From an uncultured Oscillibacter sp. (lineage in GTDB: Bacteria > Bacillota > Clostridia > Oscillospirales > Oscillospiraceae), in contig CAJUTB010000051.1 in NCBI GenBank assembly GCA_910589315.1, positions 1-13,489 on the forward strand: a stretch of DNA of 13,489 nt. Reading direction: 5' to 3'. How positions within the stretch are numbered: position 1 is the stretch's first letter; each line of letters starts with the position of its first letter. Both the position numbers and the translations under genes were made by a program. The notes under the pieces were generated by a model that had not been told where the DNA came from, did no database searches, and worked only from the letters and a program-made list of their open reading frames with translations. Of this stretch, positions 1 through 5,359 are shown in pieces.

Positions 1-5
1 CCGTT

Positions 6-34
6 AGAATACCAGATCCTTCCCCTTTTGTCAA
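6..34 (-). promoter_or_regulatory. Leftward sigma-70 promoter for a gene beyond the left edge
   Basis: On the minus strand a perfect -35 hexamer TTGACA (positions 34-29) is followed after exactly 17 bases by TATTCT (11-6), a good -10. It points out of the window, so it would drive a leftward gene that is not visible. The surrounding sequence is AT-rich and non-coding, as expected for a promoter. The hexamers and spacing are seen directly; the activity is inferred. Confidence 0.6.
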
Positions 35-97
35 CCCTTTTCTTTCCCCTTTTTTATCTTTTTTCCTGAACGCTCTTCCTGATGGTCTTTTTTGCTC

Positions 98-135
98 TAT
101 ATATAGTGTTTCCAGCTTTCCGGATACTATATATA
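98..135. repeat. AT-rich dyad upstream of the leftward promoter
   Basis: A perfect 10-base inverted repeat (TATATATAGT at 98-107, its complement at 126-135) is separated by 18 bases. It lies in the non-coding stretch 1-210, between the end of trxB and the leftward promoter at 6-34. It could be an operator or an UP-like AT-rich element for the gene to the left, or simply low-complexity sequence. Nothing else in 1-210 looks coding. Confidence 0.35.
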
Positions 136-210
136 AAGAAAGTAAAAATTCTTTCCAGCGGATTGCCTCTGTCAATTCTGCCACAGTCAGAAAAACCCGC
201 AGAAAACCGG

Positions 211-246
211 ATGCAGGCTCCCGTCTCAAAAGCGGGAGTCCTGCAT
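211..246 (-). terminator. Hairpin overlapping the end of trxB
   Basis: ATGCAGG-CTCCCG (211-223) pairs with CGGGAG-T-CCTGCAT (233-246): 13 base pairs with a single bulged base, and a 9-base loop. In the trxB direction it is followed by two modest T-tracts (TTTT then TTTTT) split by CTGCGGG. The trxB stop codon lies inside the loop, so the 3' arm of the transcript hairpin is post-coding and the 5' arm is coding. It is probably a rho-independent terminator, but the U-tract is interrupted. Confidence 0.5.
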
Positions 247-1161
247 TTCGGCCAGATATTCTTCCGCGAAGTGCGCCGCCGCCGCGCCGTCTGCCACTGC
301 GGTAACGATCTGCCGCACAGCCTTCGTCCGTACATCTCCCACCGCAAACACGCCCGGCAGGTTCGTCCGGGTTGTCTCGTCCGCAATCAGGTATCCGTTT
401 GGGTCCGTCTGCAAACTTCTCCGAAACACTTCCGTTTCCGGCGAGCGCCCCACACTGACGAAGAGGCCCTCACAGGAAAAGAACTCCTCCGCACCGGTTT
501 TCAGGTTCTTTATTCGAATGCCGTCCAGGCGTTCCTGGCCCCGCAGGCCCGTAACGGTGCTGTTCCAGCGGAACGCAATGTTTTCCGCTTCCAACAGCGG
601 CTGATGGTAGATTTTTGTTGCGCGCAGCCGGTCCCGCCGGTGGATGACCGTAACCTGCTTGCAGATACGGGATAATGTCAGCGCGTCTGCCGCCGCGGTG
701 TTGCCGCCGCCAACCACCGCCACGCATTTTCCCCGGTAAAACATCCCGTCGCAGGCGGCGCAGTAGCTTACGCCCCGTCCGGTCAGTTCCGCCTCCCGCG
801 GAATGTCTAACCGTTTCGGTCCCGCGCCGGTCGCGGCAAAAACGCACCTTGCCTGATAAACGCCCTCGCTGGTTTCCAGCGTTTTGACCGCTCCGCCCAG
901 CTCCACCCGCCGCACCTCTGCCAGAACCGTCTCAACGCCGAAGCGTTCCGCGCCCTTCTGCATCTGCACTGCCAGGGTAAAGCCGTCAATCCCCTTGTCA
1001 AAGCCGGGATAATTCTCCACCTGTTCCGTCTCGGCCATCTGCCCTCCGGCGGACAGTTTCTCCAATACAATTGTATGAAGCCCCGCCCGGGCGCAGTACA
1101 AAGCCGCCGTATATCCGCCCGGCCCGCCGCCGATAACAGCGGCGTCATAGACTGGACCCAT
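226..1161 (-). CDS. trxB: Thioredoxin-disulfide reductase
   Basis: NADPH-dependent flavoenzyme that reduces oxidised thioredoxin in the cytoplasm. Numbering from the upstream TTG reading (313 residues, the usual size), it has an FAD-binding GGGPGG loop at 13-18, the redox-active CAAC pair at 136-139 (family CxxC, followed by D140), the NADPH-binding GGGNTA at 153-158 with HRRDRLRA at 176-183, and a C-terminal FAD motif with GDV near 277. I chose the ATG at 1161 (311 residues). A TTG at 1167 is in frame and overlaps the trxA stop codon as TTGA, and it would add two residues. Neither start has a strong Shine-Dalgarno site, so translation is probably coupled to trxA immediately upstream. All key residues are present and the assignment is firm; only the start is uncertain. 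Confidence 0.95.
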   Translation of the reverse strand: MGPVYDAAVIGGGPGGYTAALYCARAGLHTIVLEKLSAGGQMAETEQVENYPGFDKGIDGFTLAVQMQKGAERFGVETVLAEVRRVELGGAVKTLETSEGVYQARCVFAATGAGPKRLDIPREAELTGRGVSYCAACDGMFYRGKCVAVVGGGNTAAADALTLSRICKQVTVIHRRDRLRATKIYHQPLLEAENIAFRWNSTVTGLRGQERLDGIRIKNLKTGAEEFFSCEGLFVSVGRSPETEVFRRSLQTDPNGYLIADETTRTNLPGVFAVGDVRTKAVRQIVTAVADGAAAAHFAEEYLAEMQDSRF

Positions 1162-1163
1162 AC

Positions 1164-1472
1164 TCAAACCGTCTGCGCCGTGAGGAAGGCGTCAATGACG
1201 GCCTTGGATTCCGGCGCGGTAATCGCCCCCTGGGGCCGGCCTTCACGGAAAAACAGCAGCGTTGGGATTGCGTCGATTCCATAAGCCCGCGCCAGATCAG
1301 GTTCCTCGTCGGTGTTGATTTGTTCAATCAGAAGCCGCGGTCCGTATTGCTTCGCCACCTGCTCCATCACCGGTCCAAGACGCCGGCAGTAGGTGCACCA
1401 TGGGGCCCAGAACTCAATCAAAGCGGCCTGTTTGTCTTCCAGGACTGCTTTTTGAAAATTTTCGCCTGACAT
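1164..1472 (-). CDS. trxA: Thioredoxin, with WCTYC active site
   Basis: Small thiol-disulfide oxidoreductase of the thioredoxin fold, 102 residues, cytoplasmic, no signal peptide. The active site reads FWAPWCTYC with cysteines at 26 and 29. The usual thioredoxin sequence is WCGPC, so both residues between the cysteines differ (Gly-Pro replaced by Thr-Tyr), which should shift the redox potential. The conserved cis-proline is present in IDAIPT (P70). A Shine-Dalgarno AAAGGAGTG lies 8-9 bases before the ATG. The gene is directly followed by trxB, with the stop codon sharing bases with the TTG start option of trxB, so the pair forms a reductase-substrate operon. It is probably the reductase's partner in this cell, although a specialised thioredoxin-like role is possible because of the altered motif. 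Confidence 0.9.
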   Translation of the reverse strand: MSGENFQKAVLEDKQAALIEFWAPWCTYCRRLGPVMEQVAKQYGPRLLIEQINTDEEPDLARAYGIDAIPTLLFFREGRPQGAITAPESKAVIDAFLTAQTV

Positions 1473-1564
1473 CCGGTCTCACTCCTTTCATTACCGCCAG
1501 TATGCCCATTTTCGACAAAAGCTCACGCGCCTTTTTCTGACAGCCGAATTTCATTGTTTTATAT

Positions 1565-2839
1565 TTATAAAATATTGTAAAGACTGTCCAGGGTCAGCCA
1601 GGTTTGTGAAAAGGGCCGCATCAGGTTCCAGAACCCCGCGCCCTGGAAGCCGTATTCCGCCACCAGCCGAAGTTTCGCCTCCAAGCTGCGGGCATCCTCG
1701 AACCACACCTCATGCACCGCGCCGCCCGCGCCGGTGTAATGGAAGAAGGGAGCCTGCGCCGTTTCATCGTATTGAATTGCGATATCGTGCTCAATCGCCA
1801 ATTCAATTGCCCGTTGATTCGAGATGGACTGGGCGCGGGTCACGCCCCGTACAAAGGGAAGTGTCCAGTCATAGCCGTAATTGGATACGCCGAGAAAAAT
1901 TTTCCCGGCAGGGATTTCCGTCACCGCGTAATCCAGCACTGCCCGCACATTAGGCAGCGGCGAAACCGCCATCGGCGGTCCGGCGGTATATCCCCACTCG
2001 TATGTCATCAGCAGCACGCCGTCCACGGCGGCCGCTACCGCCGCGTAATCGTGTCCTTCGTATAAAAGCCCCCGCTGTTCGCCGCTGGTTTTCGGGGCCA
2101 GAGCCGCCCATAAAAACAGGCCCTGCGCCGCCAGTAGTCTCCGCAGCCGTCCCAAAAAACCGGCGTATGCCTGAGCAAGCGTGCCGGGCAGGTACTCAAA
2201 ATCAACGTCAACACCGGTATACCCCAGCCGCAGAACCGTCTGTAAAACTTCCGCCAACAATCGTTCCTGCGCTTCAAAGTCCGTCAGGACGAACGACGCC
2301 CGGCCGGTGTCAAACTGCCCGGCCTCCGTCAGCGTCGAAAGATGCATCACAGGTTTTGTCCCCCGGATTTTCGCCGCTTCCAGTATTTCTTCGTCATCCA
2401 GCGGCAGCAACCCGCCGGAAGCCGTGATGCCATATGTAAAGGGCGCGATCGTGCTGACAAACGGCAGTTCCGCCGCCAGAAGATCATCATTGATGTACGG
2501 ATATGCATAACCGTTAAAAACGCCGGAGCCAATTCTCTCCTCAAAGTACGAAATCACCAGCGTCCCGCCGGCGGTCAGCCGGTCCTGCCCGCCCAGCTCC
2601 CAATTGTTCCGCCAAAGCTGGCGGACAGTCGTGCCGTACCGTGCGGCAATGGAAAACAGCGTGTCGCCTGCCTCTATGGCGTAAACCTCTTTGGGAAAGC
2701 GCACCACCAGCGTCTGACCCACCGCCAGCGCGCCGCCGGCAGGGACTTCGTTATCCACCGCCAGACGGTGAGGCGGAACGCCGTACTCTGCCGCGATGGA
2801 GTCTACGGACTCCCCGGCCCGGACCACATGAATCGTCAT
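1565..2839 (-). CDS. LysM-GH18 spore-germination hydrolase (YaaH/SleL type)
   Basis: Probable peptidoglycan glycosidase of 424 residues. Two LysM modules (about residues 3-47 and 52-97) should bind N-acetylglucosamine-containing wall. A glycoside hydrolase 18 domain fills the rest (about 105-424). The GH18 signature is VDVDFEYLP with D211, D213 and the catalytic acid E215. A MTYEWGYTAGPPMAV segment is characteristic of the YaaH/SleL group, which trims cortex peptidoglycan during spore germination. There is no signal peptide, as is usual for spore-associated members packaged from the mother cell. An AGAGGTGA ribosome site sits 6 bases before the ATG. No clear terminator follows the stop; the 92 bases to trxA are AT-rich. 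The family is firm. The cortex role is inferred from the family and would imply a spore former. Confidence 0.88.
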   Translation of the reverse strand: MTIHVVRAGESVDSIAAEYGVPPHRLAVDNEVPAGGALAVGQTLVVRFPKEVYAIEAGDTLFSIAARYGTTVRQLWRNNWELGGQDRLTAGGTLVISYFEERIGSGVFNGYAYPYINDDLLAAELPFVSTIAPFTYGITASGGLLPLDDEEILEAAKIRGTKPVMHLSTLTEAGQFDTGRASFVLTDFEAQERLLAEVLQTVLRLGYTGVDVDFEYLPGTLAQAYAGFLGRLRRLLAAQGLFLWAALAPKTSGEQRGLLYEGHDYAAVAAAVDGVLLMTYEWGYTAGPPMAVSPLPNVRAVLDYAVTEIPAGKIFLGVSNYGYDWTLPFVRGVTRAQSISNQRAIELAIEHDIAIQYDETAQAPFFHYTGAGGAVHEVWFEDARSLEAKLRLVAEYGFQGAGFWNLMRPFSQTWLTLDSLYNIL

Positions 2840-2898
2840 TCAATTCACCTCTTTACGGCAACCTATGCGGTAAAATTCGGTCTTATGCCAAGGGCAAA

Positions 2899-2932
2899 AT
2901 AAATCCGCAGAGCATACTCTCTGCGGATTTAT
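2899..2932 (-). terminator. Terminator of the S41 protease gene
   Basis: A perfect 14-bp stem (outermost pair A2899-T2932; core AAATCCGCAGAG pairing with CTCTGCGGATTT) closes a 6-base loop. In the leftward direction it is followed by TTTTG, and it lies 12 bases past the S41 stop codon. It separates the S41 transcript from the LysM-GH18 gene, which has its own ribosome site just downstream. Flanking A/T runs on both sides mean it could also work rightward. Confidence 0.8.
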
Positions 2933-2943
2933 ACGCTGTGGAA

Positions 2944-4212
2944 TTAACTTTTCCGTTCTGCCAGCGCGGCCCGCAGAGCGGTAATCAGCGGCGGTTCTCC
3001 CGCCGGAGAGCGCACATCCGGCGTCGTTCCAGCTTCCTCGCTGCTGGACCCGTCGGCGTTCAGTCCGAACATCATCGTAAACTGAACCAGAAGTCCGCTG
3101 TTGGGCAGCCGCAGGAAAATCGGGTCCAGCGCACCGATGCCGTCGCCGCCGGTTTTCTCTCCCACCAAGGTTGCAAACCCGGTCTGCTGGCAGAACACCG
3201 AAAACGACTCGCTGGCCGAATACACATACGGTCCAACCAAAACCCAGACATTCCCCCGGAACGCCGCTCCTTTTGCGGCGGGCTTGACCGCCAGCGTGCT
3301 TTCCACAAAATGCGTCGCGGCTTCAATACCGTCCCGGTTGAGCTTCGGCAGCTTGGGCAGTTCGGAAATTGGGTGCAGGTCCTCCGGCGAAAAGACATTT
3401 TCAATGTAAGGACGGTTGTTCCCGCTGTTCGCCAAAAGCGCGTAATTCGTGCAGGAAAGCGGCTGGTCAATCAGCGGCGCGACAATCAGATTCTGCCAAT
3501 AGCCCTCATTTCCGCCGCTGTTGTCCGTGATGTCAATAATCAAATCTTTGCACTTCCCCGCCGCATTAAAAAACGCCGTCAGCGTTTTCTGGTCCTCGGC
3601 ATATGCTTCCTCAAACTCCGCCGGAAAACTGTCGATTTTCACATAAGCCACGCCGCTTTCCTCCAGCAGCAGCGTCCGGACATTCTCCCCCGCTTCGCCT
3701 TCGCTCCAGGAACCGCTCTCGTCCTCGCCGTAAAACTCCATCAGTTCCGCCAGCCGTTCATATCCCTTTTGCGTCACGGGGTCCTCCAAAATATCTCTCC
3801 AGTGTTCCCGGCCCACGGTGTCCTGGTTTTTGCACCAGTCCAGCATCCGCTGATAGTTCTCCGGCTCAATCATCCACATATGGCCGTAAGGCCCCAGCCG
3901 GTACAACGTGCTGTATACCGCCTTATAAAAATCCTCGTCGCTGTCGCTTTCCGCAACCATCTCCCGATAGTCCTTGAAGATTTCCTCCGACGGATCGTCC
4001 GGCTTCTCCCGGTCCCGCACGCCCATACAAAGGTAGCTGTTCCCCAAGGTTTTGACCAGATAATCATAGTCCTCCAGCCGCTGCGCCTGGGTCAGCCCCA
4101 GAAAATGCGCCGGGTCAAAGCTGGATTCCTCCGCCCCCGCCGCCGGGACCACTCCAATCGCCAGCAAACACGCCGCCAGTCCGCCCGCAAGAATTTGTTT
4201 CCATCGTCTCAT
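2944..4212 (-). CDS. Secreted S41-family serine peptidase
   Basis: Exported protein of 422 residues. An N-terminal signal peptide (MRRWKQ, hydrophobic core 8-24, AGA-like cleavage near residue 27) directs it across the membrane. The tail-specific protease core occupies about 185-400: LIIDITDNSGGNEGYW (about 225-239) is the conserved beta-strand and Asn-Ser-Gly-Gly turn, and YSASESF (331-337) carries the nucleophilic serine. In Ctp-type members the general-base lysine lies in a GEPTFGKG-like segment. Here that stretch reads GEKTGGDG (351-358), with Asp at the lysine position. A histidine in GPYGHMWM (H111) suggests instead the Ser-His type seen in tricorn/IRBP-like S41B proteins (inference). 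There is no PDZ domain that I can recognise. The ribosome site AAAGGAGCGAG precedes the ATG. The gene is monocistronic, divergent from the HPr-like gene. The substrate is unknown. Confidence 0.85.
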   Translation of the reverse strand: MRRWKQILAGGLAACLLAIGVVPAAGAEESSFDPAHFLGLTQAQRLEDYDYLVKTLGNSYLCMGVRDREKPDDPSEEIFKDYREMVAESDSDEDFYKAVYSTLYRLGPYGHMWMIEPENYQRMLDWCKNQDTVGREHWRDILEDPVTQKGYERLAELMEFYGEDESGSWSEGEAGENVRTLLLEESGVAYVKIDSFPAEFEEAYAEDQKTLTAFFNAAGKCKDLIIDITDNSGGNEGYWQNLIVAPLIDQPLSCTNYALLANSGNNRPYIENVFSPEDLHPISELPKLPKLNRDGIEAATHFVESTLAVKPAAKGAAFRGNVWVLVGPYVYSASESFSVFCQQTGFATLVGEKTGGDGIGALDPIFLRLPNSGLLVQFTMMFGLNADGSSSEEAGTTPDVRSPAGEPPLITALRAALAERKS

Positions 4213-4310
4213 GAATCTCGCTCCTTTTTTTGCAGAATTTCCAGCTCCACCGGTTCATTTATAGAACGGCCCAGCCGGAAAATTTTCTTCAGCCTCCGGA
4301 AGCTGTTCTC

Positions 4311-4337
4311 AGCATAACACGAAATTCTTACAAACAA
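4311..4337 (-). promoter_or_regulatory. Candidate promoter of the S41 gene
   Basis: On the minus strand an extended -10, TGTTATGCT (TATGCT at 4316-4311), lies about 100 bases before the S41 start. TTGTTT (4337-4332) sits upstream at a short 15-base spacing, so recognition would rely on the extended -10 or on an activator bound to the adjoining direct repeats. Confidence 0.35.
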
Positions 4338-4367
4338 CTCGATAAAAACCTTACGAATTTCTTACAA
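4319..4367. repeat. Paired 15-base direct repeats in divergent promoter region
   Basis: ACGAAATTCTTACAA (4319-4333) and ACGAATTTCTTACAA (4353-4367) differ at one base and start 34 bases apart, close to three helical turns. On the minus strand each holds two half-sites of the form TTGTAA and TCGTNN spaced 11 bases apart. That geometry is typical of OmpR/PhoB-family response-regulator boxes, which bind tandem hexamers with an 11-base period. They lie directly over and upstream of the candidate S41 promoter. Sequence and spacing are seen directly; the regulator is inference. Confidence 0.5.
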
Positions 4368-4463
4368 TTGCAAAGATTTCTCCATTTCCCGCCAAAAGCC
4401 TGTGCCGCTGAATTCTTCACGCTCACTTTTTTAATAATTCTGGTAAAATGAAAAGGAATGTGA

Positions 4464-4469
4464 TATACT
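4464..4469 (+). promoter_or_regulatory. Extended -10 for the HPr-like gene
   Basis: TGATATACT contains TATACT with an upstream TG at the extended -10 position, 35 bases before the ATG at 4504. No good -35 is visible at 17 bases (TGGTAA at 4441-4446), which fits an extended -10 promoter. Confidence 0.4.
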
Positions 4470-4503
4470 TGTCCAGAACAATTTGAAGAACGGAGTGGGG
4501 AAC

Positions 4504-4758
4504 ATGAACCGAATTGTTGAAGTCCAGATCCCGGAAGATCAATTGAACCGGATTGCCGCCAACTTCATCAAACAAGCCAGCACATTTTCCAGTTACATAT
4601 TGATTTCCAAGGATAACAACAGCGTCAATGCGAAAAGCCTTCTCGGCTTCCTCTCCCTCGGCATGGTCCGCGGCGCGCATGTGGAACTTACCGCCGAAGG
4701 CTCGGATTCTGCCGAAGCGTTGGAATCCCTTGCGAAGATTTTGGAGATGCGTGTTTGA
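4504..4758 (+). CDS. HPr-fold regulatory protein lacking the PTS histidine (Crh-like)
   Basis: Small cytoplasmic protein of 84 residues, the standard HPr length. The second half, VNAKSLLGFLSLGM (41-54), matches the HPr regulatory-serine region; Ser45 aligns with the HPrK-phosphorylated Ser46 of HPr. The first half aligns with HPr, but the GxHARPA active-site motif reads DQLNRIA. The phosphoryl-accepting His15 is replaced by Leu14, while the following Arg is kept (R16). It therefore cannot carry sugar phosphotransfer. Bacillus Crh shows the same pattern (Gln at 15, Ser46 kept) and acts only as a CcpA co-effector, so a Crh-like regulatory role is plausible. GGAG at 4492-4495 lies 8 bases before this ATG, which favours it over an in-frame TTG at 4483 that would add seven residues. 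The gene is monocistronic with its own terminator. The fold is firm; the role is inferred. Confidence 0.85.
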   Translation: MNRIVEVQIPEDQLNRIAANFIKQASTFSSYILISKDNNSVNAKSLLGFLSLGMVRGAHVELTAEGSDSAEALESLAKILEMRV

Positions 4759-4772
4759 CGGCGGATAGACAT

Positions 4773-4808
4773 AAAAAACAGGAGCGGATCGACCGCTCCT
4801 GTTTTTTT
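4773..4808. terminator. Bidirectional rho-independent terminator
   Basis: CAGGAGCGG (4779-4787) pairs perfectly with CCGCTCCTG (4793-4801) around a 5-base loop. It is flanked by A6 on the left and T7 on the right, so the T-tract exists in both directions. It begins 14 bases after the HPr-like stop codon and also lies downstream of the convergent lipoprotein gene, so it probably ends both transcripts. Confidence 0.9.
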
Positions 4809-4818
4809 GCCTCCGGCG

Positions 4819-4860
4819 GGTCCCTTTTCTCGAGAGAAAAGGAACCAAAAGAGCTTTCAC
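4819..4860 (-). repeat. Diverged copy of the hairpin repeat element
   Basis: The palindromic core CTTTTCTC-GA-GAGAAAAG (4824-4841) extends to a GG(T)CC/GG(A)ACC base. On the minus strand the element starts GTGAAAG and contains CCTTTTCTCTCGAGAAAAGG, resembling the GTGAACGG...TTTTCTCTCGCCAGAGAAAAG layout of the two exact copies at 10264-10315 and 13438-13489. It is shorter and clearly diverged. It sits between the bidirectional terminator and the lipoprotein gene, outside any gene. Confidence 0.55.
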
Positions 4861-4888
4861 ACGTAAGCCCATTGCTGTATATCACATT

Positions 4889-5299
4889 CTATTCATGATA
4901 TACAATCAAATGCGTTATCCCATCATTATCAAGATAAACGCTCTGACGCGTACCAACTAACATAACAACGCCCTGTTCCCTACGGATTGTTTGAAAGTCC
5001 ACACGCCACATCTCCGCCTGATTATCATAATATTCACTGGTGGCATTATACACAATGGTACACTCATTTTCTGCCTGTTCCACTGCGGACGCCTGTCCGT
5101 CAATTGAGCAAACATCAATATTTAGAAAACCCGTCGTTTCTGCCCCAGCATCGTCATAATAAAGCCTATAATCATCTTCGTAGGAAAAGGAAGCTAAAGA
5201 AGCCGGCACGCTGTCTTCTTCACGTCTCTCTGCTGAATTACAAGCAGCAAGGCTAAACACACATACCAACACGAAACCAAGCGCCATATATTTTTTCAT
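4889..5299 (-). CDS. Small putative lipoprotein
   Basis: Exported protein of 136 residues with a classic lipoprotein signal: MKKYMALGF, a hydrophobic stretch, then the lipobox SLAAC with Cys20 as the lipidation site. The mature part (about 116 residues) is acidic and polar, with EEDSVPAS and then alternating short beta-like segments such as VDFQTIRREQ and GVVMLVGTRQSVYLD. I do not recognise a family, and no catalytic motif is evident. I chose the start at 5299 because GAGG lies 7 bases before it; an upstream in-frame start at 5338 would add 13 residues and spoil the signal peptide. The gene is visibly richer in A and T than its neighbours, which may mean later acquisition. It follows the SLH protein gene on the same strand after 60 bases and could be co-transcribed. 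Confidence 0.8.
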   Translation of the reverse strand: MKKYMALGFVLVCVFSLAACNSAERREEDSVPASLASFSYEDDYRLYYDDAGAETTGFLNIDVCSIDGQASAVEQAENECTIVYNATSEYYDNQAEMWRVDFQTIRREQGVVMLVGTRQSVYLDNDGITHLIVYHE

Positions 5300-5359
5300 A
5301 GGATCGCCTCTTACCCAAATCCAGATTACCGGCCTCACAAATCAGGGCGTCACGACTGG

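Noticed and set aside
82..675. 197-codon plus-strand frame over the end of trxB
   Set aside because: It overlaps conserved trxB sequence, has no ribosome site and has no recognisable domain.
1473..1564. Promoter for trxA in the gap after the LysM-GH18 gene
   Set aside because: TTGTCG is present with 17-base spacing, but the corresponding -10 is only GGTAAT; I could not choose a convincing promoter.
2845..2900. Possible sporulation sigma-F/G promoter before the LysM-GH18 gene (GCATA ... CATAGGT on the minus strand)
   Set aside because: The -10 half matches poorly, and the only support is the expected sporulation role of the gene, so I do not annotate it.
2641..4317. A 558-codon open frame on the plus strand opposite the S41 and LysM-GH18 genes
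   Set aside because: It has a low-complexity Arg/Gln/Pro-rich composition, no domain and no ribosome site. The opposite strand holds two genes with intact catalytic motifs and a terminator between them.
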